Shown: positions 1-9,694, numbered from the stretch's first letter. The stretch is 64,000 bases of DNA from Haloarcula pellucida (GCF_014647235.1 NZ_BMOU01000005.1:62379-126378), one strand, 5' to 3'. Numbers and translations: made by a program. The notes: generated from the sequence alone by a model not told the origin.

Positions 1-172
1 TGGGTCGTTCCAGTCCGGCTATCATCCGCAACGTCGTCGACTTCCCACACCCGGACGGTCCGACCACCGTCACGAACTCCCCGTCCTCGATTTCGAGGTT
101 CAGGTCGTCGACCGCGACGATAGATCCGCCGTCGAACTCCTTGCGAAGCGATTTCAGTTCGAGACTCGCCAT
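1..172 (-). CDS. ABC transporter ATP-binding protein, N-terminal fragment (sugar-uptake type)
   Basis: The start codon is at 170-172 on the minus strand and the gene runs off the left edge, so only about 57 residues are visible. They read as the start of an ABC ATPase: a short beta-strand lead-in, then the Walker A motif GPSGCGKST and the following TLRMIAGLE helix, as in the MalK/UgpC/MsmX group. Such subunits hydrolyse ATP at the cytoplasmic face to drive import. The nearby binding protein and two permeases (2709-6031) lack their own ATPase in the window, so this is the probable partner, although a GH13 gene lies between and the strands differ. Substrate is inferred from context only. Confidence 0.85.
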   Translation of the reverse strand, partial: MASLELKSLRKEFDGGSIVAVDDLNLEIEDGEFVTVVGPSGCGKSTTLRMIAGLERP

Positions 173-344
173 TACTCCCTGTGTACGTGTCCCGCATGAT
201 AAATGTTCCCCAAAACTTCGAATTTGTGATGGAAAATTTCGTAGACTTTTTTCCGAGCGTCCGGCGGGAAGCCAGTAGCAGAAGACCGACAGGCAGTGAC
301 CGACACCGAAAACCGAGCAGACGACGGCAGAATCCGCGGTCTCG

Positions 345-2414
345 TTACCCCTCGACCCGCGTCACGACGACGTCGGCCACCCGCAGACCGTCGTCGGTCG
401 TGACGTCCGTCGCCGAGAGCAGGTCGTGGCCCGTCACGTCCGCGTCGAGCGCCACCGTCGCGTCCTCGACGGCGAAGTTCAGCACGACGGCCAGCGTCTC
501 GTCACCGTCCGAGCGGGTGTAGGCGACCACCTTCTCGGCGTCGCCCTCTCTGACCGACCATCCGGCCGGGTCGACGCCGGGCGCACGGAGGGCGGCGTGG
601 TCGTTCCGGAGGGCGACGAGGCGGCGGTGAAAGTCGGTCAGGGCGGCGTCGCCGTCGTGCCACCGCATGGTTCCGCGCTGGTCCTCGACGCCGCGTTCCT
701 GCCCGTAGTAGATCATCGGCGCGCCGGGGACGGTAAACGTCGCGCCGACGGCGGCCCGCAGGGGCGTCTCGCCGCACTCGTCCCGGTAGCGGTCCTCGTC
801 GTGGTTCTCGACGTAACGCATGTGGACCGAGCGGTCGGGGTACCCCCGCCGCGGCGACAGTTCGAGGGCGTCGAACAGCGCCGTCGCCGGTGCCTCGCCG
901 TTCCCGATGTCTCTGAGGGTGAAATAAAAGTCCGTGTCGTAGTGGACGTCGAACTCGTTCTCGCGGAAACTCGGGTCCCGGGGGACCGTCTCATCGAGCA
1001 GGAGGAAGTCCGAGTTCTCGGCTTTCAACCGTTCGCGAACCTCTTTCCAGAAGCCGTGGGGGACGCCCCACGCCACGTCACAGCGGAAGCCGTCGACTTC
1101 GCCGGCCCACTCGTCGACCACGTCGAGCATCCACCGACGGACGTCGAGCGAGTCGTAGTTCACGTTGGGGATTTTCGTCCAGTTGAAGTACAGGCCGGCG
1201 GCGTCGTCGCCGGCCCAGTCGACGCCGGTGACGTTCTGCGATTCGGGAATCCGCTCGTAGTGGTCGGCGTACTCGGGGACGCCCGAACGGTGGAACTGGA
1301 AGTACGGGTGGTCCCGCGAAGTGTGGTTGATGACCAAATCGAAGACGACGCGGATGCCGGCGTCGTGGAGCGCATCGACCAGCGACGCGAACGCCTCGCG
1401 CGTGCCGAGGTCGTTTGCGGTGTCGAACAGGTCCGTGATGTGGTAGCCGTGCCGGGTCGGACTCTGGACGACGGGGGTGAACCACACCACGTCGACGCCG
1501 AGCGACTCGATGTAAGGGACCCGTCGCTCTATCTCTTCGAAAGACGTCTCGGCGATGTCGCCGACGAACTCGCGGACGAATATCTCGTAGATCGTAGCGT
1601 CGCTCGCCCACTCGGGGGCGTCGGCGGGTCGCTCGAAGGCAACGTCGTCGCCCGCGTGGATGGTCAGCGTATCGGCGATACTGTGCTGTTCGGCGACGGC
1701 GACGGCGTGGATTCGTGAGAGGACGGGGAGCGACTCGACCGGGACTCGCAGTTCGTCGCCAGCGATGGTCACGTCCGCGTCGGCGAGTGCGTCCCGGTCG
1801 TCGAGGTGGAACTCCACGTCGGGGTCGCTGCCCTCGGGTGCCGCGCGTGCGTCCGCCGAGACGACGACGGTGTCGCCCTCGCGTCGGCCCTGCAGTTCGA
1901 CGCGGGGCCGGCCCGCGCCGTCGACGGTCACCTCGTCGTCGGCGAACGGATCGAACTCACCGTCGAACGCGAAGATGACGCTGTGAGTCCCCGGCGGCAG
2001 GTCCGTCTCGAAGACCCACTCGCCCTCGCGCTCCTCGGTGGCCCAGTGGGACCCCATCGTGAAGTCGTTGAACCGCCCCATGACGACACACTCCTCGGCG
2101 TCCGCGACGTCGTCGGGATCACCTTCCACGACGTCGTCGGCGGTGACGCTGAACCGGACCGCCTCGCGTGCGGAGGCCGGAAACGCCCTGACGGTCTGAG
2201 TGTGTGTCCCGTCGGGGGCGACGAGTTCGGCGCGGTAGGTTCCGGGCACGTCGGGTTCGAGGTGGACGACCGGACCATCGCCGAGTGAGACAGAACTGTC
2301 GTCGGGCGCGTCCGCGAGTCGCCACGTGAACGTGGCGTCGACGTCTGGTCGGCGTGGTGCCAGTTCGACGGATTCGTCGACCGTACAGAAGCGTGGTGGA
2401 CCGGGGTGGTGCAT
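345..2414 (-). CDS. Alpha-amylase family glycoside hydrolase (GH13, neopullulanase/cyclomaltodextrinase-like)
   Basis: This 689-residue protein would hydrolyse alpha-glucosidic bonds in maltodextrins. The four GH13 motifs are visible: DLVINHTS (about 359-366), GFRCDVAWG with the nucleophile D446, LLLDET with the acid/base E475, and VENHDE with D539. The first 265 residues are N-terminal beta domains, one with a CBM48-like stretch around 110-160. No signal peptide is seen, so it is probably cytoplasmic and acts on imported oligosaccharides. It is divergent from the binding-protein/permease operon starting at 2709, which supports a maltodextrin uptake-and-degradation locus. The exact product specificity cannot be read from sequence. 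Confidence 0.9.
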   Translation of the reverse strand: MHHPGPPRFCTVDESVELAPRRPDVDATFTWRLADAPDDSSVSLGDGPVVHLEPDVPGTYRAELVAPDGTHTQTVRAFPASAREAVRFSVTADDVVEGDPDDVADAEECVVMGRFNDFTMGSHWATEEREGEWVFETDLPPGTHSVIFAFDGEFDPFADDEVTVDGAGRPRVELQGRREGDTVVVSADARAAPEGSDPDVEFHLDDRDALADADVTIAGDELRVPVESLPVLSRIHAVAVAEQHSIADTLTIHAGDDVAFERPADAPEWASDATIYEIFVREFVGDIAETSFEEIERRVPYIESLGVDVVWFTPVVQSPTRHGYHITDLFDTANDLGTREAFASLVDALHDAGIRVVFDLVINHTSRDHPYFQFHRSGVPEYADHYERIPESQNVTGVDWAGDDAAGLYFNWTKIPNVNYDSLDVRRWMLDVVDEWAGEVDGFRCDVAWGVPHGFWKEVRERLKAENSDFLLLDETVPRDPSFRENEFDVHYDTDFYFTLRDIGNGEAPATALFDALELSPRRGYPDRSVHMRYVENHDEDRYRDECGETPLRAAVGATFTVPGAPMIYYGQERGVEDQRGTMRWHDGDAALTDFHRRLVALRNDHAALRAPGVDPAGWSVREGDAEKVVAYTRSDGDETLAVVLNFAVEDATVALDADVTGHDLLSATDVTTDDGLRVADVVVTRVEG

Positions 2415-2668
2415 ACGCCATGGCTTGCCACCCCAGTATTTGATTGTTACTCTTGATTTCGACGTCTAGTGAAAGAGTTGGGAAAACGCCTAATCGCCCG
2501 CTTATACATTTGGAGAACAATTTCGTAGTATTTTTGTGCATGGAGGATCACGATGGATGTGAGCCGCTGTCACATCGTCGGGCGCGGTGACCGATTCCCG
2601 TTCTCTCGGCCTCTCACAGAGCCACAGCAGTCGGCCAGTATGTGATTATCGTTCGTTATCATCCGAAT

Positions 2669-2676
2669 GATTTAAG
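2669..2676 (+). promoter_or_regulatory. TATA-like box of the sugar ABC operon
   Basis: An AT-rich gatttaag lies 33 bp before the ATG at 2709, the usual haloarchaeal spacing for a short or absent 5' leader. It favours starting the binding protein at 2709 or 2715 rather than at the upstream in-frame ATG at 2679. Confidence 0.5.
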
Positions 2677-2708
2677 TTGTGAAAGACTATTTCATCCATT
2701 ATCCATCC

Positions 2709-3974
2709 ATGACAATGGACCGCAGAACACTCATCAAGCACATCGGCGGCGTCGGTGCCGCGGCGGCACTCGCCGGCTGTAGCGTGCAGGAAGACACTGG
2801 TGACGGCAGCGGCTCGTCCGACGGCGAGTCCGGCGGCAGCACCGACAGTCAGGGACCAGCCGGCACGGCGACGGCCTGGTACTCGCTCAGCGAGAGCGAA
2901 CTGGCTGTCCGCGAAGAGGTCCTTAGCACGTTCAACGAGCAGAGCCAACACACCATCGACGGGGCGGACATCTCAGACCTCAAGAAGAAGACGTCGAGCG
3001 CCATCCCGGCCGGCGAGGGACCGCAGATATTCGACTGGGCCCACGACTGGGCCGGCAACTCCTACGAGCAGGGGTTCGTCGTCGACCAGAGTGACGAGGT
3101 GTCGGTCAGCCTCGACACGTTCACCGAGACGGCCCAAAGCGCCGTCCAGTACGAGGGGAACCTCGTCGGCCTCCCGTACGGCGCCGAAACCGTGACCCCC
3201 ATCGCCAACACGGACATCGTCGACTCGGTCCCCGAGTCCGTCGACGAGATGGTCTCGATGATGGAAGAACACCACGACCCGGACAACGGGCAGTACGGGC
3301 TTGCTTACCCCTTCGATCCGTACTTCACGAGCGCCTGGCTCCAGGCCTTCGGTGGCTACTACTTCGACCCGAGCGCCGAGGAACCACTCGGCATCAACAG
3401 CGAGGAGACCGTCCGTGGGCTGCAGTTCGCGCTTGACAACCTTGCGCCGTACATGCCAAACGACCCCAACTACGAACCGCAGGCCGCCGCCTTCGCCGAG
3501 GGCAACGCCGCGTTCACCATCAACGGGCCGTGGTCGCTGTCGGGTCTCAACAGCAACGACATCAGCTACGAGGTCTTCAGCTTCCCCGAGATGAGCGACG
3601 GGACCCCCAGCCCGTATACGGGCATCTCGGTCTGGTACTTCGCCAAGCCGATGGCCGACGGCGGCGCCGCCGCGAAGGCCGGTCGACAGTTCACCGAGTG
3701 GTTCGTCACCAACGAGGACCACCTCCTCAATCTGGCCAATGAACAGGGCGCGATTCCGGTGCTCTCCAGCCTCGTCGGCAGCAGCGACCTGCCCGCAGAG
3801 GTGCAGGCGTACTCCGAGTCCGCCGGGCAGGGCGTCCCGATGCCCAGCGACCCCCGTATGGGCGACGTCTGGGGTCCGGTCGAGAACGCACTCGTCTCGG
3901 CGTTCAACGGCGACGCCACTGCACAGAAGGCACTCGACAAAGCCGCAGAGCAGATCCGCAGCAACTGGGAGTAA
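2709..3974 (+). CDS. Sugar (maltodextrin-type) ABC transporter substrate-binding lipoprotein
   Basis: The protein starts MTMDRRTLIK and has a hydrophobic stretch ending in LAGC, a Tat-type lipoprotein signal with a lipobox. A Gly/Ser/Asp-rich linker (about residues 25-50) follows, typical of haloarchaeal surface lipoproteins. The mature part is a type-I solute-binding fold of the MalE group, with TITWPW-like elements such as AFTINGPWSLSGL near residue 280. It would capture an oligosaccharide outside the membrane and deliver it to the permeases encoded 12 and 974 bp downstream. I chose 2709 because the TATA-like box sits 33 bp upstream. Maltodextrin as substrate rests on the adjacent GH13 enzyme. 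Confidence 0.9.
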   Translation: MTMDRRTLIKHIGGVGAAAALAGCSVQEDTGDGSGSSDGESGGSTDSQGPAGTATAWYSLSESELAVREEVLSTFNEQSQHTIDGADISDLKKKTSSAIPAGEGPQIFDWAHDWAGNSYEQGFVVDQSDEVSVSLDTFTETAQSAVQYEGNLVGLPYGAETVTPIANTDIVDSVPESVDEMVSMMEEHHDPDNGQYGLAYPFDPYFTSAWLQAFGGYYFDPSAEEPLGINSEETVRGLQFALDNLAPYMPNDPNYEPQAAAFAEGNAAFTINGPWSLSGLNSNDISYEVFSFPEMSDGTPSPYTGISVWYFAKPMADGGAAAKAGRQFTEWFVTNEDHLLNLANEQGAIPVLSSLVGSSDLPAEVQAYSESAGQGVPMPSDPRMGDVWGPVENALVSAFNGDATAQKALDKAAEQIRSNWE

Positions 3975-3986
3975 GACCTGACCAAC

Positions 3987-4949
3987 ATGAGTACGGCAAC
4001 ACGCGTCGCGAACCGCGTCGAGAAGGTGCCGTTCCTCAGTCGTGGAGACGCATCGCTACTGCTGGTGCTCCCCGGCCTGTTCATCTTCTCTGCGTTCATG
4101 CTGTTTCCTGTCGTCTACCTCGTCGGGATATCCTTCACCAACGCCGAACCGGCGAACCTCTTTGCCGGCGAAGGCGTCGTCTCCATCCTGACGTTCGGTG
4201 ACGCGACGTTCGTCGGCCTCAAGAACTACGCCAACATCCTAACCGACCCGCAGTTCTGGAACTCCTTCGGTATCACGTGGCTGTTCGTGGCGACGAGCGT
4301 GGTGCTGAAGATCCTCACCAGCCTCTCCATCGCGCTGGTGGTCACCAGCGACCTCGTTCGCGGGAAGCGGTTCCTGCGCTCGTTCATCATCTTCCCGATG
4401 GGGCTGCCCCCCATCTTCACCATCACGGTGTGGCGGGGCATCTTCAGTTCCGCGGAGTTCGGACTGATGAACCAGTTCCTCACCGGGTTCGGCTTCGAAC
4501 CGGTCGCGTGGCTCTCGGGTCGCTGGACCGCGTTCATGGCGTACAACATCACGGAAGCGTGGCTCGCGTACCCGTTCATGGTCATCATCACCGTGAGCGC
4601 ACTGCAGGACGTCTCCGAGGAACTCCACGAGGCCGCCGTCGTCGACGGCGCTGGCTTCGTCTCCCGGTTCCTCCACGTCACGCTCCCCTCTATCAAACGA
4701 CCGGTACTGTTCGCGACCATCCTGACCTCGGCCGCGTCGTTCCAGCAGTTCCTCATCCCCTTCGTCTTCAACGAGGGAGGGCCCGCTCGGGCGAACGAAC
4801 TGCTGATCGTCTACGGCTATCGGGAAGCGCTCCAGTTCCAGGAGTACGGTCGCGGGGCCGCCATCAGCATCGTCGCACTCGTCTTCATCGGTGCGTTCAT
4901 GTGGCTCAACGTCAAGAAAGGACGGCTGGCTGACGGGGTGAACGACTGA
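3987..4949 (+). CDS. Sugar ABC transporter permease, MalF-type
   Basis: This 320-residue integral membrane protein has about six hydrophobic segments. Its cytoplasmic EAA loop reads EELHEAAVVDGAG (about 213-225), the site where the ATPase docks in binding-protein-dependent importers. It starts 12 bp after the binding-protein stop, and its TGA shares one base with the ATG of the next permease (TGATG at 4947-4951), so the two permeases are translationally coupled. Together they form the heterodimeric channel of a carbohydrate importer. Confidence 0.92.
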   Translation: MSTATRVANRVEKVPFLSRGDASLLLVLPGLFIFSAFMLFPVVYLVGISFTNAEPANLFAGEGVVSILTFGDATFVGLKNYANILTDPQFWNSFGITWLFVATSVVLKILTSLSIALVVTSDLVRGKRFLRSFIIFPMGLPPIFTITVWRGIFSSAEFGLMNQFLTGFGFEPVAWLSGRWTAFMAYNITEAWLAYPFMVIITVSALQDVSEELHEAAVVDGAGFVSRFLHVTLPSIKRPVLFATILTSAASFQQFLIPFVFNEGGPARANELLIVYGYREALQFQEYGRGAAISIVALVFIGAFMWLNVKKGRLADGVND

Positions 4950-6031
4950 TGGGACTCCTCGCCAACATCGGGCGAAAGCTCTCGGAGGACGCGAAGAACG
5001 TCGCGACGACACCCGTCGACACGCTTCGGAACTGGAAGTACACCGTCGAGGCCGTCCAGCGCGGCGAAGTGCCGGCCTCGGAAGTCGTGAAAGTCGCCGT
5101 CTCGACGATACTCGCGACGGTGATGGTGCTCGTGCTCCTCTTTCCCATCTACTGGATCCTGATGGCTGCGCTGTCGGGCAGCGGGGCGTCGCTTTACACC
5201 TCAGAGAGTTTCAGGCTAGTTCCGGCCAACCCAACCCTGAAACCGTTCATCTGGGTGATCGGCGACCTCATCGTCCCGGGGTACGCCATCTCGCTCAGCA
5301 TCCCGCTGACGGACCTCGCCGTCGTGTTCAACACGCCGGAAATCACGATACTCGACGCCGCCAACTACGGCATCGACCGGCCGTCGAGCTTCAAGAAGTT
5401 CCTCTGGAACAGCGTCACCGTCGCCATCCCGACGGTGCTCATCGCGATGTCGCTCATCATCCCGGCGGCGTACGCACTCTCCCGGCAGGAGTTCCTCCTG
5501 CGCCGGAAGGTGCTGTTCCTCTACGTGCTGATGACGCAGGTCGGTGGCGGCCTCGGCGTCGCCCTGCTCATCGGGATGTACGCCATCTACGTGCAGTTCG
5601 GTATCAACGACAGCAAACTGGCACTGGCGGTGTACTACGCCGCGACGGCCGTGCCGTTCAACACGTGGCTGCTGAAGACCTACATGGACGGCATCCCGGT
5701 CTCCTACGAGGAGGCCGCCGTCGTCGACGGCGCGCCGCCGTGGCGCGTGGTCACGGAGGTTATCCTCCCGATGTCCGCCGCCGGACTGGCGACGGTGTTC
5801 ATCTTCATCTTCCTGACCGGGTGGACCGAGTTCGTCGTCGCCCAGACGCTGCTGGGCACGGAGAACTACACCCTGCCGGTCGGCCTGTACTCGCTGGTCG
5901 GCGAGTACTCCATCCCGTGGGCGCGCTTCTCCGCCTTCGCGCTCACCTTCGCGACGCCCATCATGCTCGTGTACCTCTTCGCACAGCGGTACATCGAAGG
6001 TGGTCTGTCGTTCAGCGGGATGGAAGGGTAA
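4949..6031 (+). CDS. Sugar ABC transporter permease, MalG-type
   Basis: This 360-residue protein pairs with the upstream MalF-type permease. It has a hydrophilic N-terminal extension of about 45 residues, then six predicted membrane spans, and the EAA-loop motif VSYEEAAVVDGAPPWR near residues 250-265. It is the last gene of the three-gene uptake operon. No ATPase follows; the fragment at 1-172 is the likely energising subunit. Confidence 0.92.
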   Translation: MGLLANIGRKLSEDAKNVATTPVDTLRNWKYTVEAVQRGEVPASEVVKVAVSTILATVMVLVLLFPIYWILMAALSGSGASLYTSESFRLVPANPTLKPFIWVIGDLIVPGYAISLSIPLTDLAVVFNTPEITILDAANYGIDRPSSFKKFLWNSVTVAIPTVLIAMSLIIPAAYALSRQEFLLRRKVLFLYVLMTQVGGGLGVALLIGMYAIYVQFGINDSKLALAVYYAATAVPFNTWLLKTYMDGIPVSYEEAAVVDGAPPWRVVTEVILPMSAAGLATVFIFIFLTGWTEFVVAQTLLGTENYTLPVGLYSLVGEYSIPWARFSAFALTFATPIMLVYLFAQRYIEGGLSFSGMEG

Positions 6032-6078
6032 CCCGGCCACACCACCCTCACTCTCCGTTCTCGCTCCCCGAGCGACTG

Positions 6079-6786
6079 CTACGGCAACCGTTCGGTCACT
6101 GCCGCGCGGTCCTCGGGGTCGTTGACGTTCCGACACCATCCCTCCAGTTCGACGGTCTCGACGCGGTGACCCGTCCGGACGAGGCGGTCGACGGCGTCGG
6201 CCAGTTCGTACTCGCCGCGGGCCGACGGCGCGACCTCGTCGATAGCGGGGCCGATGGCGTCGTCGAAGGCGTAGAACCCCCGCGTGACCAGCGTCGACGG
6301 CGGGTCGTCTGGTTTCTCGACGAGGCCGGTGACGCGGCCCTCGGCCCCCGTCTCGACGACGCCGGTCTGCCGGGCCTGCTCTCGCGAGACGGATTCGATC
6401 AGCAGCGTCGCGGCCGCGTCGGTCACACGGTGACGCCGGACCACCGCGTCGAGGTTCGCCCGGCAGACGTTGTCGCCGTTCATCACGACCAGTGGCGGAT
6501 CGGCCACCGACAGCGCCTGTTGCAGCGCGTGAGCGGTGCCCAGTCGCTCGTCCTGCCGGACGTACACGATGGGCGTCCCGCGATAGCTGTCGCCGTAGTG
6601 GTCGACCACGTCCTCGCCACGGTAGCCGACGACGACCACCAGTCGATCCACGCCGACCGACACCAGCGCGTCGAAGGCGTACGAGACGAGCGGCTGTCCC
6701 GCGACGTCGACGAGTCCCTTCGGCCGGTCAGCCGTGAGCGGGCGCATCCGCGTCCCCTCGCCAGCAGCCAGTACGACGCCGTCCAT
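6079..6786 (-). CDS. Sugar-1-phosphate nucleotidyltransferase (NTP transferase family)
   Basis: The 235-residue protein begins with the signature MDGVVLAAGEGTRMRPLT and continues with a PKGLVDVAG segment. These form the nucleotide-binding loop and the uracil/thymine-sugar contacts of the glucose-1-phosphate uridylyl/thymidylyltransferase superfamily. VMNGDNV (about 99-105) corresponds to the metal-binding Asp region. It contains only the transferase domain; no left-handed beta-helix acyltransferase domain follows, unlike GlmU. It would form an NDP-sugar for glycan or S-layer glycosylation. It converges on the sugar ABC operon and shares no promoter with it. Confidence 0.85.
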   Translation of the reverse strand: MDGVVLAAGEGTRMRPLTADRPKGLVDVAGQPLVSYAFDALVSVGVDRLVVVVGYRGEDVVDHYGDSYRGTPIVYVRQDERLGTAHALQQALSVADPPLVVMNGDNVCRANLDAVVRRHRVTDAAATLLIESVSREQARQTGVVETGAEGRVTGLVEKPDDPPSTLVTRGFYAFDDAIGPAIDEVAPSARGEYELADAVDRLVRTGHRVETVELEGWCRNVNDPEDRAAVTERLP

Positions 6787-6861
6787 GGGTGACTGCTCGG
6801 GTGCGACGGGAAAAAGCGTCCCGGCGGGTCGCTTTTCACCGGCGACGACCTACTCCGACCG

Positions 6862-7023
6862 ATGACCGACGCACGGTTCGACTGCGACACCTGCGGGCGA
6901 ACGGTCGCCCGCGCCGAGGCCGACGTGTCGGGGACGTTCGGCGACTTAGACGGGTGGCATACCCTGTGCTGTCCCCACTGCGGGGCGCGTCTGCGGACGG
7001 TGTTCGTCGGATCCGAGGAGTGA
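6862..7023 (+). CDS. Small zinc-ribbon protein (53 aa)
   Basis: This short ORF carries two CxxC pairs, CDTCG near residues 8-12 and CCPHCG near 36-41, spaced as in a treble-clef or rubredoxin-like zinc ribbon. The start is the only ATG before the first pair, and a tga ends it at 7021-7023, 54 bp before the next gene. Such single-ribbon proteins are abundant in haloarchaea and usually of unknown function. Strong acidic and Asp/Gly/Val codon bias like the neighbours supports translation. Confidence 0.7.
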   Translation: MTDARFDCDTCGRTVARAEADVSGTFGDLDGWHTLCCPHCGARLRTVFVGSEE

Positions 7024-7077
7024 GCCACCCGACACGAGCGGGTCAGACCTTTGTGCCCCCATCACCGATACCCACCG

Positions 7078-7821
7078 ATGGCTGGGCAACTGCACGTCGG
7101 CGTCCACTGGAGCGGCGAGTCATGGCTGGCCGTCGCGTTCGACGCCGACGGCTACGACCACACCGCAGTGTTCGAGGGCATCGGGGACTGCTGGAGCCGC
7201 TACGAGGAGACGGCCAGTCAGATACTGGTCGACGTCCCCGTCGGTCTCGTGGAGTCCGGCGACCCCGTCCGGCGCTGTGACGCCCTCGCGCGGTCGGTAC
7301 TTGGGCCACGGCGAGCCGCCGTCTTCGACCCGCCGGTGCGAGAGGCGACACGGAAGCGGCGGTACTCAACGGCAAATCGCGTCCACGAGCGCAAGAGCGA
7401 TGCCCCCCTCTCGGAAGCGGCCTTCGAGGCCAGAGAGGGCATCGCGATGTGTGACGAGCTCCTCCGAGAGGTGCCCGAGGCCGCCGCCGTCGTCCGTGAG
7501 AGCCATCCCGAGGTCTGCTTCCGCGCGTTCGCCGGCGAGCCACTGGAATACGACCGGGAGACCGCCGGCGGGTACGCCGAACGGATGCGGACGCTGGCCC
7601 ACTACGACCGCGATGCCCCACCGCTGGTCCAGAACGCCGCCGAGGCGACCGCTGGCCACGACGTGACAGTCGCCGACGTCCTCGACGCCGTGGTGCTTGC
7701 CTACACCGTCCGGCCGGGTGAGGGAAAGCTTCGGACCCTGCCGGCGGACCCACCGACGGACACGGCGGGACTGCCGATGGCACTCGTCTATCGGTCGGCA
7801 GCGCCGCTCACCGAGTCGTAG
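7078..7821 (+). CDS. DUF429 family protein
   Basis: This 247-residue protein has the look of the DUF429 family, which has an RNase H-like fold of unknown activity. Features are an N-terminal GVHWSG strand, ILVDVPVGL with an Asp that could be metal-binding, the RRCDALAR and RRAAVFDPPVR stretches, and the SHPEVCFRAFAG segment near residue 150. The start at 7078 (MAGQLHVG) is chosen over the in-frame ATG at 7051 because the residues between do not resemble a haloarchaeal N-terminus. It lies just downstream of the small zinc-ribbon gene. Family assignment is from memory of the conserved motifs. Confidence 0.75.
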   Translation: MAGQLHVGVHWSGESWLAVAFDADGYDHTAVFEGIGDCWSRYEETASQILVDVPVGLVESGDPVRRCDALARSVLGPRRAAVFDPPVREATRKRRYSTANRVHERKSDAPLSEAAFEAREGIAMCDELLREVPEAAAVVRESHPEVCFRAFAGEPLEYDRETAGGYAERMRTLAHYDRDAPPLVQNAAEATAGHDVTVADVLDAVVLAYTVRPGEGKLRTLPADPPTDTAGLPMALVYRSAAPLTES

Positions 7822-7891
7822 CCGGCGACGTTCGACCGCCGGAGCGGCCGCTCACGAACGAGCGTAGTGCTGACTGAAGACAGAACCCGTC

Positions 7892-8086
7892 TTACAGTCG
7901 TTCGAGGTTCGTCGCTCGCGGACCCTTGTCCGCTTGCTCGATGTCGAACTCGACTTCCTGTCCCTCTTCGAGGTCAGGACCGCCGACGTCTTCCATGTGG
8001 AAGAAAACGTCCTCGTCTGCGTCGTCCGTCTCGATGAAACCGTACCCGCCCGTGTCGTTGAAGAAATCGACTTTGCCTTTCGCCAT
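7892..8086 (-). CDS. cspA: Cold-shock domain protein, copy 1 of 3
   Basis: The 64-residue cold-shock domain binds single-stranded RNA or DNA through the RNP motifs, here YGFIET and DVFFHMED. It is the last gene of a three-copy tandem array transcribed to the left. It differs from copy 2 mainly in its last few codons (ending LERL rather than VTRL). Apart from that tail the two coding sequences are almost identical. Confidence 0.95.
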   Translation of the reverse strand: MAKGKVDFFNDTGGYGFIETDDADEDVFFHMEDVGGPDLEEGQEVEFDIEQADKGPRATNLERL

Positions 8087-8088
8087 CG

Positions 8089-8283
8089 TTAGAGCCTCGT
8101 GACGTTGGTCGCTCGCGGACCCTTGTCCGCTTGCTCGATGTCGAACTCGACTTCCTGTCCTTCTTCGAGGTCAGGACCGCCGACGTCTTCCATGTGGAAG
8201 AAAACGTCCTCGTCTGCGTCGTCCGTCTCGATGAAACCGTACCCGCCCGTGTCGTTGAAGAAATCGACTTTGCCTTTCGCCAT
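8089..8283 (-). CDS. cspA: Cold-shock domain protein, copy 2 of 3
   Basis: This is the middle copy of the tandem cold-shock array, 64 residues, with RNP1/RNP2-like YGFIET and DVFFHMED. Only 2 bp separate its stop from copy 1's start, and 2 bp separate it from copy 3. The three are probably co-transcribed and translationally coupled. Near-identity with copy 1 points to a recent duplication or ongoing gene conversion. Confidence 0.95.
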   Translation of the reverse strand: MAKGKVDFFNDTGGYGFIETDDADEDVFFHMEDVGGPDLEEGQEVEFDIEQADKGPRATNVTRL

Positions 8284-8285
8284 TG

Positions 8286-8480
8286 TTAGAGCCGTGTAAC
8301 GTTGGTCGCTCGCGGACCCTTGTCTGCTTCTTCGATGTCGAATTCGAGTTCCTGTCCTTCTTCGAGGTCCGGACCGCCAACGTCCTCCATGTGGAAGAAA
8401 ACGTCCTCGTCCGCGTCCTCAGTTTCGATAAAACCGTAACCGCCAGTGTCGTTGAAGAAATCAACCGTTCCTTTCGCCAT
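8286..8480 (-). CDS. cspA: Cold-shock domain protein, copy 3 of 3
   Basis: This is the promoter-proximal copy of the array. It differs from the others at several residues (MAKGTVDF, IETEDADE, QELEFDIEEAD) and at more synonymous sites, so it is the oldest or least converted member. The RNA-binding aromatic and basic surface residues are kept. The intergenic region up to 8635 is shared with the divergent histidine kinase gene. Confidence 0.95.
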   Translation of the reverse strand: MAKGTVDFFNDTGGYGFIETEDADEDVFFHMEDVGGPDLEEGQELEFDIEEADKGPRATNVTRL

Positions 8481-8635
8481 TGCACTCGAACTGTGACCGG
8501 GGCCACGGATAACAGTTCCGGTACGGCCACCGACGGCGCTAAACAGCGGGTCTACCCATCGAGGACGCGGGATTTCGACGCCGAGCGGCGCCGATCGTTC
8601 ACAACAACTATAGGATTCCTGAGGTTACGTCGGGC

Positions 8636-9694
8636 ATGGACCGGAGGGGGGTATACCAGACTGCGCCGTGGCTACTCGCTGGTCTGGGCGTCGTGCTGTA
8701 CGGGGTCGCCGCAGTGTGGCATCTCGGCTTCGAGACGAGTTCCCTGAGCGTGTCGAGCGGGCCGGTCGTCTCGTTCGCGCTCGACGGACTCGTTCCGCTG
8801 ACGCTCGTATACGGCAGTTACCGCCTCGTCCGGGCCGACCTCCCGATGGGGCGAATCTGGACGGTGTTCGTCTGGAGTCTGGCCGGCTGCCTGCTGTTTG
8901 CGGTCGTCATCGGCCTGAGCATCCTCATCCGCGAAACCGAGGGGCGAATCGTCGCCGAACCGGTGTTCATCATGTTGCTGGCCGCCGACACGGGCGCTGT
9001 CGCGGGCGCCATCGCCGGCTACTTCGCGAGTCAGGCACGTCAAGACGCAGACCGCGCGGCCAGAGCGATACACACCCTGACGTTCGTCAACGACCTCCTG
9101 CGTCACGACATCACGAACAGTCTGACCGTCATCGACGGCCGCGCGGGGCTGTTGGCGACCGACGCCGACGACGAATCGACGCGGGCGGCCGCACGCGCCA
9201 TCCGCGAACAGGTCGCAGAGATAGCCCAACTGGTGGACAACGCCGGCGCGGTCGCGGCGACACTCTCGACCGAATCGGCGTTCGAACACATCGACCTCGT
9301 CGGCGTCGTTGCGGACGTCGTCGACGGCGCTCGGGCCACCTACGACGCGACGATTACCGTCGACTCGCCGGACAGCGCGGTCGTCTACGCGAACGAGGCG
9401 GTCCGCCCAGTCGTAAAGAACCTCGTAGAGAACGCCATCGAACACAACGGCGGCCACCCCACCGTCGAGGTCACTATCGAGCGGAGCGGCGAGACGGTCC
9501 GACTCCACGTCGTCGACGACGGACCCGGCATACCGCCGGCCCAGCGCGAGAACGTTTTCTCCCCCCGCGCGGGCGAGACACCTGGTGGGCTCTACCTCGT
9601 CGAGACGCTCGTCGAACGGTTCGACGGCGACATCTGGTTGGCCGACGAGGACGGCGGCGCCCACTTCGTCGTCGAACTCGAGCGGGTCACGTAG
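8636..9694 (+). CDS. Membrane sensor histidine kinase
   Basis: The 352-residue protein has four hydrophobic segments in its first 130 residues (about 11-31, 44-62, 74-97, 107-130) and then a kinase core. The phospho-acceptor H157 lies in LLRHDITNSL, a form common in haloarchaeal kinases. The ATPase has the N box NLVENAIEHN near 265-274 and the G1 box VDDGPGIP near 290. The later GGLYLVETLVERFDG region replaces the usual G2. No response regulator is adjacent. The signal sensed is unknown; the short loops suggest it is perceived within or near the membrane. Confidence 0.9.
   Translation: MDRRGVYQTAPWLLAGLGVVLYGVAAVWHLGFETSSLSVSSGPVVSFALDGLVPLTLVYGSYRLVRADLPMGRIWTVFVWSLAGCLLFAVVIGLSILIRETEGRIVAEPVFIMLLAADTGAVAGAIAGYFASQARQDADRAARAIHTLTFVNDLLRHDITNSLTVIDGRAGLLATDADDESTRAAARAIREQVAEIAQLVDNAGAVAATLSTESAFEHIDLVGVVADVVDGARATYDATITVDSPDSAVVYANEAVRPVVKNLVENAIEHNGGHPTVEVTIERSGETVRLHVVDDGPGIPPAQRENVFSPRAGETPGGLYLVETLVERFDGDIWLADEDGGAHFVVELERVT

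Larger units (their letters stand above)
7892..8480 (-). repeat. Tandem gene repeat, three cspA units of 197 bp
   Basis: Three complete genes repeat with a period of exactly 197 bp (195-bp gene plus 2 bp). Units 1 and 2 are nearly identical beyond the first 20 or so bases of their 3' ends; unit 3 is more diverged. Confidence 0.95.
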
